From a virus, in the IMG/VR virus record IMGVR_UViG_3300020027_000012, positions 1 to 48,642 of that record: a stretch of DNA of 48,642 nucleotides, one strand, 5' to 3'. Positions 35,560 through 44,325 of the stretch are shown piece by piece. Position 1 is the stretch's first letter; each line of letters opens with the position of its first letter. The notes under the pieces were generated by a model that was given only the letters and a program-made list of their open reading frames with translations, searched no databases and was not told the DNA's origin. Both the position numbers and the translations under genes were made by a program.

Positions 35560-37299
35560 GTGGCATTCTCGCCAGCGGTTCCACACGTCCCGTCGCAAGA
35601 CGCTGAGCCGCCGCGTTCGCCGCCCCGCCGTCCACACGGTCAAGTCGCTCCGGTCAAGCAGTCGGAGCGCTTCCGCATCCCCGGTCGGTTCGGTGACATC
35701 TCAGCGTCCCGACTGACCGGCATCTTGTGGACGCTCGACCGCGGCTACCTCGAAGACTGGGCCGACCTCGTCGAGTACGCGATCAGCAGCGATGCCGATC
35801 TGCAGTCGATGTATACGACCACGATCACGCGCATCACGCAGGCGACGTGGAAGGTCATCCCGAACAAGTACGGTAACCAGTCCGACGCCAAGCTCGCAGC
35901 TGAGTTGTGCAACGAGCAGCTTGGCCGGTTGCAAGGCTGGCGTCTGGCGAAGACCACGCTCTTGCATGCCATCGGCCTCGGCTACCAGCCGATGGAAAAA
36001 GAGTGGGCTGAGCCGAACAGCGTCGACCGTAAGAACTTCGTGCGCGCGCTGCACTTCAGGCACGCTCATCGGTTCAGGCTGGACACGCAGTACAAGTACA
36101 GGCTGTACGATCGAGGCAGCGACGCCAACCTGCTGAAACATTCGCCGTACGGCAAGGTGCTCGACCCCAACCGGTGGATCGTCCACAAGCACCAAGCAGT
36201 AGCGGGGTACGCGACTACGGCCGGTCTGATGCGTGCCGGCATCTGGACGTGGATGTTCAAGCGCTGGGCTGAGAAGGGTTACGTCCGCGTGCTCGAGCGG
36301 AACGGCGCCCCGTACATCTACTTCCAGTGCACCGACGATACGCCGCAAGCGGTGCGCGACAAGATGGTCGAGTTCCTCGAGGACCTGCACACCGAGAAGG
36401 CTGCAGTAGTCGAGGGCGGCGGGAGTCTCCAAGTGATCCCCGGCGCTGCCATCACCGGCACGCCACTGCACGAGCTCTACCTCAACAAGGCCAACGCGTC
36501 GTTCGCCAAGTTGTGGCTCGGCTCGTCCGACCTGACAGACCCAGGGGCGAACGGCTCGAACGCTGCAGTCAACACACGTGCTGGCGTAACAGCCGACCCG
36601 CGCATGGTGGCGTACGGGCTCGAGCTCGGCGAGACCGTGAGCGACCAGCTGTTCAAGCAGGTGCTCGAGATGAACCGCCATTTGTTCGGCGGCAGGCTTG
36701 CCCCGGTACCGACGTACGAAGCGAACACCGCGAGTGACGAGGTGCAGGTCGACAAGCAGGACCTGGCTGAGCAAAGCGGTGGCAGCATCACGGTTGGCGC
36801 ACTCGACGATACGCTCGACACGGGTACTCCTGATCCGATGGCGGCCGGCGACGCTGCAGCCGCGGCAAGCGGTGGCATTCAACCCGTGGCGGCATCGGCA
36901 GAGAAGGCAGCAGACACAGCGCTCAATGGCGCGCAGGTCGCGTCGATGAAGGACCTCGTTATCGCCGCAGCCACAGGCCAGATGCCGCGTGACTCGGCGA
37001 AGGCCATTATCAAACGCGCGTTCCAAATGGACGATGCCGCCGCCGACGAGGTGCTCGGTTCGATTGGCAAAGGCTTCCAGCCTGACGCAACCCCTGACCC
37101 AGAGGGGGTGCCGATGACGGCCTCGGACCCAAAAGCGCTGTCGACATTGGCGGCGTCCGAGTCAGCGCCGAAACGGAAGCGCTCGACCCGCAAGCCAGTA
37201 GCGTCGTCATTGGCCCAGACGACTTTGCCGATTTCATCGCACTCAGCGAGAGTGCTCGCCGAGACGCTTCGCGGCGTATCGGACGACCCGGAACACTAA
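35560..37299 (+). CDS. portal protein (DUF935, Mu gp29-like)
   Basis: The body (residues about 45-430) follows the DUF935 portal pattern: LTGILWTLDRGYLEDWADLV, TITRITQATWKVIPNKYG, NRWIVHKHQAVAGYATTAGL, VVEGGGSLQVIPG and GANGSNAAVNTRAGVTADPR. It is followed by NGAQVASMKDLVIAAATGQM. Portals form the dodecameric vertex for DNA entry and tail joining. The last 65 residues look out of frame: the expected DUF935-type C-terminus is instead encoded in the -1 frame from 37098 and continues into the next gene. GTG 35560 is the only usable start. Confidence 0.87.
   Translation: MAFSPAVPHVPSQDAEPPRSPPRRPHGQVAPVKQSERFRIPGRFGDISASRLTGILWTLDRGYLEDWADLVEYAISSDADLQSMYTTTITRITQATWKVIPNKYGNQSDAKLAAELCNEQLGRLQGWRLAKTTLLHAIGLGYQPMEKEWAEPNSVDRKNFVRALHFRHAHRFRLDTQYKYRLYDRGSDANLLKHSPYGKVLDPNRWIVHKHQAVAGYATTAGLMRAGIWTWMFKRWAEKGYVRVLERNGAPYIYFQCTDDTPQAVRDKMVEFLEDLHTEKAAVVEGGGSLQVIPGAAITGTPLHELYLNKANASFAKLWLGSSDLTDPGANGSNAAVNTRAGVTADPRMVAYGLELGETVSDQLFKQVLEMNRHLFGGRLAPVPTYEANTASDEVQVDKQDLAEQSGGSITVGALDDTLDTGTPDPMAAGDAAAAASGGIQPVAASAEKAADTALNGAQVASMKDLVIAAATGQMPRDSAKAIIKRAFQMDDAAADEVLGSIGKGFQPDATPDPEGVPMTASDPKALSTLAASESAPKRKRSTRKPVASSLAQTTLPISSHSARVLAETLRGVSDDPEH
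37098..37299 (+). other. portal/gpF overlap with G5 run, candidate -1 frameshift
   Basis: Both the portal frame and the -1 frame are open here. At the G-run 37104-37108 (GAG GGG GTG in the portal frame) a -1 slip would re-pair GGG with GGG. The -1 frame reads DPQASSVVIGPDDFADFIAL and on into ASIVRKAGSIEALDATLKG, a DUF935 C-terminal pattern. It has no ATG, GTG or TTG until 37311. A missing G in the sequence would give the same picture. Confidence 0.55.
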
Positions 37300-37310
37300 T
37301 CGTTCGTGGC

Positions 37311-39077
37311 GTGCGTGAGGCTGCTGATGCGCTGGTCGACGCGCGCGGTGAACTCGCATCCATCGTTCGCAAGGCGGGCAGCATCGAGGCGCTGGACGCG
37401 ACGCTGAAGGGTTGGCATCCGAACACCGATAGCTGGGAACAACTCGGCGACAGCATCTTCATCCCGGCCGTGATGAGTGACCTCGCCGGCCAGTTGATGG
37501 TGCGCGGATCCGAAGCGCACACGATCCAACTCGACGACAAGGACAAGCCGCCCTTCCTCGACCTGCCGTGGGATGAGGCGATCGCGGAGTTCAAGGCACG
37601 CGGCATCCTCAAGCCGACTGAACTCTCGACGCTGCTCAAAGACTACGGCCAGCGCGCGGACAAAGCGCGGCAGTTGATGCTGGCTCAGGTGCAAGGCTTC
37701 GTGCGCACCGAGCTCGAGAAGAGCCTGACCGAGGGCGGCACGTTCAAGCAGTTCGCTCAGCGCATCGACGAGGGTGGCGCGACGTTTGGCATCAGCGCGG
37801 ATGACCCGGCGTACCTCAACATGGTGTTCCGTACAAACGTGCAGAGCGCGTACGGAGCCGGTCGCTACCGAGCGATGACTGATCCGGATGTGATGGACGA
37901 GCGGCCGTACTCGGAACTGCGTACTGCCGGTGACGGTCGTGTGCGTGAGGAGCACGAAGCCGGCGAAGGCACTGTGACCCTCATTGGTTCACCAGCGTTC
38001 CGCCTATGCTCGTGTCCACTCGGCTTTAGTTGCAGGTGCTGTCAGGTCACACTGACGCGAGATGAGTTAGCGGGCCGTCATGTCATCGAAGATGTGGCGG
38101 ACCTACCCGCTGGATTCAAACCAACACCTGGATTCGAAGGGCCGCCGGTAGCCAAGATCAACGCGCTCACACCGAAGCTCGCACCCGTGCTGCAGCAGAA
38201 GCCGTTGCCTGTGCCAAACGTACCGATTGCTTCGCCTGTGGTAGCGCCAGCGGCGGTGGCAGAACCGAAGCGTGCCGAGCCTAAGGTCGAGGCGCCTGTT
38301 CCCCCGTCCAAAACCCTGCCAACAGCACCTGCGCCAGAGCGCAAGCCGAAGACGCTGCCCGTGGCGAAGCAGCCCAAGCCGGTGCCAGCTGCGGCGGCGG
38401 AGCCGGAAGCAGCCCCCACAAAGCAGGAGCCTCCAAGCGTCAGGCTAGGGCCGAATGCTGAGAAGGTGTTCGGGAAGCAACTCAGCGACAAGGACATAGA
38501 CGAACTTGTTGGACAGAACGCCAAGCTACCGGACGGGTATTCGGTCAAGGTAATACTTCATGATCTCGACGTGTCTGTGTCAGGAGATATCCGCGATGCT
38601 AGCGGCGTGAGCGTCGGGTCTTTCCATCGTATCTTCGAGAGGAAGAATGGAGAGTTGATCGTCCATCATAACTACCTGCAACTACAGGATAGCGAGCAGG
38701 GCAAGGGGATTGGAGCGGCGATATTCAACGCGCAGGTCGACTCCTACGAGAAGCACGGTGTTGCAAAGGTGGAACTCGCCGCAGCCTCAGTCGGCAAATA
38801 CGCGTGGACGAAGGCCGGCTTCGACTGGCACGCTGACGAAGACTTCGGAGACGGCGCGATTGACCACTTCGTACGAGCTAAGGACTGGTTGAAGGAGGAC
38901 TTGCGCGCGCTTGGCCTTTCGGCGAAGGCAACTACCAAGATTCTTACCAACGTGAAAACGCCACAGGACCTGTCGCGAGTTGAGTACAAGGGTGAGAAGG
39001 TGGGCAAGAGCGTGCTGCTCAGCTACGATGAGATCATTCAGATGAGTCAGACTCCGGCCAAGATCAAACGTCTATGA
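37311..39077 (+). CDS. Mu gpF-like minor head protein fused to a GNAT-like domain
   Basis: Residues 1-65 repeat the DUF935 portal C-terminus. Residues about 80-250 match SPP1 gp7/Mu gpF minor head proteins (FLDLPWDEAIAEFKARG, NMVFRTNVQSAYGAGRYRAM, YSELRTAGDGRVREEHEAGE). A Pro/Ala/Lys linker covers 275-380. Residues 385-545 contain LQLQDSEQGKGIGAAIFNAQ and VGKYAWTKAGFDW, the acetyl-CoA loop and end of a GNAT fold. The head part helps assembly; the GNAT-like part may modify a phage or host target. GTG 37311 lacks a clear ribosome site, so translation may come from frameshifting. Confidence 0.8.
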   Translation: MREAADALVDARGELASIVRKAGSIEALDATLKGWHPNTDSWEQLGDSIFIPAVMSDLAGQLMVRGSEAHTIQLDDKDKPPFLDLPWDEAIAEFKARGILKPTELSTLLKDYGQRADKARQLMLAQVQGFVRTELEKSLTEGGTFKQFAQRIDEGGATFGISADDPAYLNMVFRTNVQSAYGAGRYRAMTDPDVMDERPYSELRTAGDGRVREEHEAGEGTVTLIGSPAFRLCSCPLGFSCRCCQVTLTRDELAGRHVIEDVADLPAGFKPTPGFEGPPVAKINALTPKLAPVLQQKPLPVPNVPIASPVVAPAAVAEPKRAEPKVEAPVPPSKTLPTAPAPERKPKTLPVAKQPKPVPAAAAEPEAAPTKQEPPSVRLGPNAEKVFGKQLSDKDIDELVGQNAKLPDGYSVKVILHDLDVSVSGDIRDASGVSVGSFHRIFERKNGELIVHHNYLQLQDSEQGKGIGAAIFNAQVDSYEKHGVAKVELAAASVGKYAWTKAGFDWHADEDFGDGAIDHFVRAKDWLKEDLRALGLSAKATTKILTNVKTPQDLSRVEYKGEKVGKSVLLSYDEIIQMSQTPAKIKRL

Positions 39078-39250
39078 CAACGACGCCACTGCCGCCGCCG
39101 CCAGAGAAGAACGGGTTTGACGCCTTGCTCGAGGAGTTTGCCGACTCACTACCCGGGCAAGAGTACGACGACAACGGAGACCCAGTGCCGGCGCAGATTC
39201 CATTGGCCAGTGATGAACTCCCAGACACCATGATACCCGTTCGTCCCTAG
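39074..39250 (+). CDS. hypothetical acidic protein (58 aa)
   Basis: The ATG at 39074 overlaps the gpF-like stop (ATGA). It has a Pro run (TTTPLPPPPEK), a short helix (FDALLEEFADSLPG) and an acidic disordered part. It may be a head accessory peptide. The function is unknown. Confidence 0.5.
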   Translation: MTTTPLPPPPEKNGFDALLEEFADSLPGQEYDDNGDPVPAQIPLASDELPDTMIPVRP

Positions 39251-39289
39251 TTCCTAGTACACCGGCGCCCGTACCTTCCACGTGAAGGA

Positions 39290-40597
39290 ATGTCAGACGG
39301 CGCTACGTTGCACGCGTTCACTGTCGACGGGGTCAAGTACCTGTCGAGCCTGTATGCGTTGAGCGCGAAAGACCTCGGCGACGTTGAGGCCGACGGCACC
39401 GTTCCTGTCTGGAAGCACATTGCTTCAGTGGGCGAATACGAGGGCCACCCGAGCGGCGGCTTCAAGTTCACCGAGGCGGCCTTCGATCAGATCGTCCGGA
39501 ACTTCGAGGCGCGCGAGACACCGCTCAACGTCGACTACGAGCATCAGACGTTCAACCGCGCGCTCAAAGGCCGCATTGAATCGGCCGGGTGGATCTCACA
39601 CCTCGAGTTGCGTGAGAACGACCAGGAGCTGTGGGCCCTACTCAGCCTGTTGCCCGACGCTGTTGACGCCGTTCGCGCCAAGCAGATTCGCCAGTGCTCA
39701 CCGGTGATCGTACCGGAAGGCACGGACCGTCAGACGAAAGAGGATATCGGCTTCGAGCTGCGTTCACTCGCGCTCACCAATGACCCGTTCCTCGACGGGC
39801 TCCATCCGTTCCAACTCACAAGGATCGCCGCGATGACCGAAGACGAGCAGAAGAAGGCTGACGAAGCCGCAGCGGCGAAGGCCAAGGAAGACGACGACGC
39901 GAAGGCCAAGAAGCTGGCAGAGGGTGGCGGCGCGGCTGACGCGTTCGTTGCTTCACTCGCCGACGCTTCAGGCTCGGACGTCGACACCGTGTTGGCCGTG
40001 CTCACCGAGAACCAGGACATGCTGGTCAAGGCGATCCAAGACGCGATCGAAAAGGGCGGCACACCGGCGGAAAACTCCGACAACCGGCAGATGCGCGCGA
40101 TGACGATCACTGTCGGCACGACGAAGCCGGCCAAGAGTGACGCGCTCAAGATTGCGATGGACCACAAGGACTCGCAGATCCGCGCACTCTCACAAGAGCT
40201 CGCGACCGTGAAGTCCACCGTTGATGGCTTCGTGCAAGCGAAGCTGACTGCCGAGGCGGCCGCTGTAGAAGCTGGCATCAACGCCAAGGTCAAGTCGCTC
40301 CAGGAATCCGGCGTCATCGGCAAGACCGACCAGGCGTTCAAGGACGCGGTCAAGATTCTGAAACTCGACCCCGAGTTGTTCGAGCGCACCTACACGATGG
40401 CGATTCCGCCGACCGGCCTCGAAGGCGACGGCGTCGATCCGGTGATCGAGTCAGGCACCAACGGCAAGCCGCTGTTGATGTCGCAACTCGACCACCGCCA
40501 GAAGGCCCAGTTCACCGCGCTGCGTGTGTACGGGAAGTCCGAGCAAGAAGCACTCGAGTACATCGCCAAGAAGGCGGCGGCGTCGCAAGTCAACTGA
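39290..40597 (+). CDS. Mu gpI-like prohead protease with scaffold domain
   Basis: Residues 1-180 match the Mu protein I protease family: WKHIASVGEYEGHPSGGFKF, FDQIVRNFEARETPLNVDYE, HQTFNRALKGRIESAGWISH and QCSPVIVPEGTDRQTKEDIG. Residues 182-435 form a Lys/Glu/Ala-rich scaffold (EDEQKKADEAAAAKAKEDDD). The protease matures the prohead and removes the scaffold. The major capsid gene lies two genes downstream. ATG 39290 has GAAGGA almost touching it, so ribosome spacing is unusually short. Confidence 0.85.
   Translation: MSDGATLHAFTVDGVKYLSSLYALSAKDLGDVEADGTVPVWKHIASVGEYEGHPSGGFKFTEAAFDQIVRNFEARETPLNVDYEHQTFNRALKGRIESAGWISHLELRENDQELWALLSLLPDAVDAVRAKQIRQCSPVIVPEGTDRQTKEDIGFELRSLALTNDPFLDGLHPFQLTRIAAMTEDEQKKADEAAAAKAKEDDDAKAKKLAEGGGAADAFVASLADASGSDVDTVLAVLTENQDMLVKAIQDAIEKGGTPAENSDNRQMRAMTITVGTTKPAKSDALKIAMDHKDSQIRALSQELATVKSTVDGFVQAKLTAEAAAVEAGINAKVKSLQESGVIGKTDQAFKDAVKILKLDPELFERTYTMAIPPTGLEGDGVDPVIESGTNGKPLLMSQLDHRQKAQFTALRVYGKSEQEALEYIAKKAAASQVN
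39833..40597 (+). CDS. nested scaffold protein from internal start (Mu gpZ-like)
   Basis: ATG 39833 is in frame within the protease gene, with AAGGA eight bases upstream (39820-39824), exactly where the protease domain ends and the charged scaffold begins. In Mu the scaffold Z is made from an in-frame internal start of gene I, so the same arrangement is expected here. It would give a 254-residue scaffold. Confidence 0.6.
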   Translation: MTEDEQKKADEAAAAKAKEDDDAKAKKLAEGGGAADAFVASLADASGSDVDTVLAVLTENQDMLVKAIQDAIEKGGTPAENSDNRQMRAMTITVGTTKPAKSDALKIAMDHKDSQIRALSQELATVKSTVDGFVQAKLTAEAAAVEAGINAKVKSLQESGVIGKTDQAFKDAVKILKLDPELFERTYTMAIPPTGLEGDGVDPVIESGTNGKPLLMSQLDHRQKAQFTALRVYGKSEQEALEYIAKKAAASQVN

Positions 40598-40638
40598 GAT
40601 TCTGTGCCGCCACTGGCGGCTGAAAGGTTCACGTCACC

Positions 40639-41097
40639 ATGGCTCTCACTGCACACCGCAAACCGAAGACGCGTATCCGGGACAAGGTTATCCCAGGCGC
40701 GCGCTTGATTGAGTCCGATGCACTGGTGTTCATCGGATCGCTCTTGGTCGCTGACGCGACGACGGGCCTATCGAAGGTGGCAGCTGACGGCGGCGCAGGC
40801 GCGACCATCTTCCTCGGCATCTGCACAGGCTTCGACTACCTGACCGGCCCACTCACTGACTCGGCTGTTGTCGGCAACGGAACGATCGTCGCCGAGTACG
40901 AGACCGGTCATGAAGTGCTCTTGCCAAAAGAGTCCTCGGTGACCGCGGCCGACAACGGTAAGGCGGCCTACTGCTTCACCGACGACACGGTCACTGACGC
41001 GACTACGGCCGGTCCCGGCTGCGGTCTGCTGCTTGAAGTCGAAGGCTCATCGATCTGGGTTCGACTCGGAGCGAACGCGTTGCCTCTCGCAACCTGA
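40639..41097 (+). CDS. head decoration-like protein (152 aa)
   Basis: The protein is beta-rich with Gly/Thr/Ala repeats (VFIGSLLVADATTGLSKVAA; GNGTIVAEYETGHEVLLPKE; LLLEVEGSSIWVRLGANALP). It sits between scaffold and major capsid genes, where many phages encode a DUF2190-like decoration or stabilising protein. ATG 40639 has GAAAGG upstream. The role is inferred from fold and position. Confidence 0.65.
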   Translation: MALTAHRKPKTRIRDKVIPGARLIESDALVFIGSLLVADATTGLSKVAADGGAGATIFLGICTGFDYLTGPLTDSAVVGNGTIVAEYETGHEVLLPKESSVTAADNGKAAYCFTDDTVTDATTAGPGCGLLLEVEGSSIWVRLGANALPLAT

Positions 41098-41132
41098 TCT
41101 CAACCTGTTTCTGAACTCGGAGAACAAGAGCA

Positions 41133-42122
41133 ATGGGTACCTCACTAGCACTCGAAGCCGGACTCGCATCAAGCAATACGGCGTTCGATGTCGGCTATCA
41201 AGATTACTTCGCCGGCAAGAAGTTGCCTGGCATGCACCAGTACTACTGCGGCGAGTCGCCGATGACCACCGAGACCAAGCGGTGGGATTGGTTGGCGAAC
41301 TACCCGCTGATGGAGCGCTGGATCGGAGCGCGCAAGTTCTCGTACCTCCGCGAGTACAACTTCCAGATCACACTCGGTCCGGCGTGGGTCCAGACGATTC
41401 CGTTCAAGCGGCGTCAGATGGAAACCGGCGATCAGTTGGGTGTGATTGCTGAGGGCATCAAGAACTTCCTCAGCGCACAGACCGGCATCTACGACAAGAA
41501 CGCGTTTGATGTGTTCTTCTCGAACACCGGCGCAGGCCCGACCGGCTTCGACGGTGTGCCGATCTTCTCAACGTCGCATCCGCACGGGCCGAGCGGCAAC
41601 CAGTCGAACCTGTCGGCTACTACCAATCTGTCCGCGGCGTCACTGGAGACGGTCGATGTTGCCATGCGCGGCCTCCGACTCGAGAACGGTGAGCCTGCAG
41701 GCGTAGACCCTGACACGCTCATCGTTGGCCCAGCGTTGGCCAACCGAGCGATCGCGTTGTGTGGCGCAAACGCTGACCTTCGTGTCGTCGCGGTCAACGC
41801 GAGCGGCGCGGAAGTTCCTGCCGCGTCTACCGCTGTTGCGGCAGTTGCGACAACGAACATCTTCAAGGGTCGCTACACCGTCATCGTCGACAACCGCCGC
41901 CCTGCCTCAGGCCCCGGCGCGTACTACTGGGAGCTGCGCGACAGCAAGCTGCCGCCCCCTGTGATGCGTCACGTCTACCGCGCGCCTGAGCCGCACCACC
42001 AGGACCAGATGGGTTCGTTCTGCCGATTCATCAACGACGAGTTCTGGTTCGGGATCGAAGGCGACTGGACGACCGAAGCTGGCTTCCCGTTCGGCACGCA
42101 CCGCGCGACCGGCACCGCCTGA
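41133..42122 (+). CDS. major capsid protein (Mu gpT-like)
   Basis: The 329-residue protein has features of Mu gpT-type capsid proteins: PMTTETKRWDWLANYPLMER, ARKFSYLREYNFQITLGPAW, DGVPIFSTSHPHGPSGNQSN, and VDPDTLIVGPALANRAIAL. A C-terminal ERDWTTEAGFPFG-like segment (IEGDWTTEAGFPFG) ends the fold. It should form the icosahedral shell on the HK97 fold. Scaffold/protease and decoration genes upstream support this. Confidence 0.88.
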   Translation: MGTSLALEAGLASSNTAFDVGYQDYFAGKKLPGMHQYYCGESPMTTETKRWDWLANYPLMERWIGARKFSYLREYNFQITLGPAWVQTIPFKRRQMETGDQLGVIAEGIKNFLSAQTGIYDKNAFDVFFSNTGAGPTGFDGVPIFSTSHPHGPSGNQSNLSATTNLSAASLETVDVAMRGLRLENGEPAGVDPDTLIVGPALANRAIALCGANADLRVVAVNASGAEVPAASTAVAAVATTNIFKGRYTVIVDNRRPASGPGAYYWELRDSKLPPPVMRHVYRAPEPHHQDQMGSFCRFINDEFWFGIEGDWTTEAGFPFGTHRATGTA

Positions 42123-42147
42123 TTGAACTGAACTGAGGACACACACA

Positions 42148-42789
42148 ATGACCGAGCCAGCAGCACTCACGGTGGATGAAGTTTCACCGGTAACTGACAA
42201 GCCGGAAACGATTCCGGCTGGCAAAGACCCGAGCCTGATGGTGGTCGAGATCGACTGCCGGGTGATGGCGCAAGTCATCCCCGGCGGGCTGATCGCCTAC
42301 CAAGGAATCCACCGCTACCGACTGCAGAAGCACTTCTTGCCCGTGCTGCAAGGTCAGCTCATCACCGATCACGATCGCGCAGAACTGGCTCGATGCACCG
42401 AGGTGCACGACAGGCTGCTCAACAAATACATCGAAGACAACATGGGTCGGCTCGATGGTGTGCAGAAGCAACTGAAGGACCAGGAGCTCCGCTCACGCTA
42501 CGGCGGGTCACCAGAGTTGTTGTTCACACAACACAACGTCGGGCGCTCAATCCCTCCGTTCAATCGCGTCACTGTGATCGAGGAAGGCATCCCGGCTCCG
42601 AAGGACGAGGCCGTGATGCAGCGCGCCAAAGAAACCGCCGAGCTCGTCAAGGGCGTTGTTGGTGGCGGTAACTCGACCGAGCTCAGCGCTGCGTTCGCAG
42701 CGGCATTCGTCGCCGGCATCAAGCAGCTTGTCGCAGAGGGCGTGCTCTCTGCTGGCAGCGGCAACCAGACTCAGAACCAAAAGCGCTGA
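42148..42789 (+). CDS. hypothetical structural-region protein (213 aa)
   Basis: The ATG at 42148 follows the capsid gene by 25 bases. Residues 25-110 include VEIDCRVMAQVIPGGLIAYQ and a helical region (DRLLNKYIEDNMGRLDGVQK). The second half has AELVKGVVGGGNSTELSAAF and a Gln-rich end. It lies where head-completion or accessory head proteins are usual. No family is recognised. Confidence 0.6.
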   Translation: MTEPAALTVDEVSPVTDKPETIPAGKDPSLMVVEIDCRVMAQVIPGGLIAYQGIHRYRLQKHFLPVLQGQLITDHDRAELARCTEVHDRLLNKYIEDNMGRLDGVQKQLKDQELRSRYGGSPELLFTQHNVGRSIPPFNRVTVIEEGIPAPKDEAVMQRAKETAELVKGVVGGGNSTELSAAFAAAFVAGIKQLVAEGVLSAGSGNQTQNQKR

Positions 42790-42801
42790 CCGTGGAGGAT
42801 C

Positions 42802-43233
42802 GTGGTGGCAGACCGGTACATCGACGTTGCGTACGTGGACACGTGCATCGACCGCACGGTCCGCGAATCGCTCATCGGTGACGAGGCTGCCGCGGACGAG
42901 CTCCTTCGGCTGATCGAGCGCAAGACCTCATTCGTCAAAGGGTACCTGCGGAACTCGGGCTACACATGCCCGGCGACTCAGGACCCAGCGGACATCGAAG
43001 ACGACGTCGTCAAGGACGCGGTCATGTGCCTCGTGTGGGAGGCGCTGTCGTTCAAGCCTAACAACTCGCTGCCGCTGCCTGAGAACTGGGCGACTGGTAC
43101 GTACAGGCTCGCGCTCGAAGGCATCCTGTCCGGCACGGTTCAACTCAGCCTGCCGCAGTCGACGAAGAACGCGCCGGGTGGAATCACTGTCGGCTCGAGC
43201 GTGTCACGCGCAACAGACCTGACGGGGTGGTGA
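42802..43233 (+). CDS. head-tail connector (Mu gp36/DUF1320-like)
   Basis: GGAGG at 42794-42798 precedes two GTG codons at 42802 and 42805; the second has better spacing. The protein has the size and helical layout of Mu gp36-type connectors (AYVDTCIDRTVRESLIGDEA; VVKDAVMCLVWEALSFKPNN; YRLALEGILSGTVQL). These sit under the portal. The gpG-like gene follows two bases after it. Confidence 0.65.
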   Translation: MVADRYIDVAYVDTCIDRTVRESLIGDEAAADELLRLIERKTSFVKGYLRNSGYTCPATQDPADIEDDVVKDAVMCLVWEALSFKPNNSLPLPENWATGTYRLALEGILSGTVQLSLPQSTKNAPGGITVGSSVSRATDLTGW

Positions 43234-43234
43234 G

Positions 43235-43777
43235 ATGATCACTATCGAGACGACAGGACTGGACCAGACCATCGCGGCACTGAAGGCGAAGTCGGCCAAG
43301 ATCAAGAACCTCGAGCCGGCCTACAAGCGGGCGGCTGCCGAGTTCGTGAAGAAGACCGACGACTCGTTTCAGAACTCGAAGGGCTACGACGGTGAGGCGT
43401 GGGAACCACTCACGCAGTCGACCATCGACAAGCGCGTCCGATCGCTCAAGGCGGCCAACAAGCGTGGCAAGTCCGGCAAGTTGACGAAGGGTGCACAAGC
43501 ATTCCGCTCGAAGCTGATGGCTCCAGGCGGCATCAAGCCACTCGTCGACACGGCTCGCGCACGCAACTCGTGTCACGCGACGACGAGCAAAGACGGCATC
43601 GACTGGAGTGCGGTCGGCTACCTCGGCTACCACATGGGTGGCTCGGCTGACGGCAAGCTGCCGAAGCGCAACCCGTCGCCGTTCGAGTGGAACGGGTCGG
43701 CGTGGATCCTACGCGAGTCAGCCAAGGCGTCGCTGTTCAAGTACGTGACGGCTCACATCTACGGCGGCTCGGCATGA
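43235..43777 (+). CDS. virion morphogenesis protein (Mu gpG-like tail completion)
   Basis: GLDQTIAALKAKSAKIKNLE, then DGEAWEPLTQSTIDKRVRSL and a basic stretch (KRGKSGKLTKG), followed by strands (DWSAVGYLGYHMGG), match the phage virion morphogenesis family (Mu gpG/HK97 gp10-like), which joins head and tail. ATG 43235 follows the connector stop. The ATGA overlap with the next gene marks its end. Confidence 0.75.
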   Translation: MITIETTGLDQTIAALKAKSAKIKNLEPAYKRAAAEFVKKTDDSFQNSKGYDGEAWEPLTQSTIDKRVRSLKAANKRGKSGKLTKGAQAFRSKLMAPGGIKPLVDTARARNSCHATTSKDGIDWSAVGYLGYHMGGSADGKLPKRNPSPFEWNGSAWILRESAKASLFKYVTAHIYGGSA

Positions 43778-44325
43778 GCTACCAGCAATCGGCTGCGATT
43801 CGAACCGCCATCACCGAGTTGCTACGCGGCAGCATCGGGTCGGTCCGCATCGTGCCGATGAACCTGTTCGAGCCCGGCGTGTTCACCGGACAGCCGAAGG
43901 TGGCTCAGCAGAGCAAGGCGATCGACCATCGCTTCGTGCACCGCTTCGACCTGGTCATCACTGGCCTCGGCCGCAACGCAGCCACACCTCAGAGCGTCAA
44001 GTCTTCGTACCGCATCGAGCAGTACAGCGTCATCGTCAACATCACGACGCGGCTCAAAGCAGTCACATTGGATGCTGAGCGGGAAGAACAGCGCGCGCGT
44101 GTGATGGGCGACAGTGACGTTGCTGTCCAAGCGCTCAACTACCCGAACAACCTGCTCGCGACTAACGGCGCGCAGTTGACCGGTATCGTGAGCGGGATGC
44201 TCAAAGGCGCTGGTGACTTGAGTTCGCCCGTCTGGGAACTCGTCGAAGAGAACTGGGAGCAGCACTTGTTGCGCTCGCGAATCGTCGCTGAGGCGACTGT
44301 CATCCAACAACAGGCGGTAGCGTGA
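43774..44325 (+). CDS. tail terminator-like protein (183 aa)
   Basis: The ATG at 43774 overlaps the gpG-like stop (ATGA). The N-terminal helix (AAIRTAITELLRGSIGSVRI) and strands (FDLVITGLGRN; YSVIVNITTRL) fit the alpha/beta fold of tail terminators such as lambda gpU. Position between the gpG-like protein and tail tube supports that. The sequence itself is not a clear family match. Confidence 0.6.
   Translation: MSYQQSAAIRTAITELLRGSIGSVRIVPMNLFEPGVFTGQPKVAQQSKAIDHRFVHRFDLVITGLGRNAATPQSVKSSYRIEQYSVIVNITTRLKAVTLDAEREEQRARVMGDSDVAVQALNYPNNLLATNGAQLTGIVSGMLKGAGDLSSPVWELVEENWEQHLLRSRIVAEATVIQQQAVA

Noticed and set aside
35701-37026. 441-codon open frame on the minus strand
   Set aside because: It lies fully antisense to the portal gene, which has clear DUF935 features. 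The reading is Arg/Val/Leu-rich, as expected from reversed GC-rich codons.
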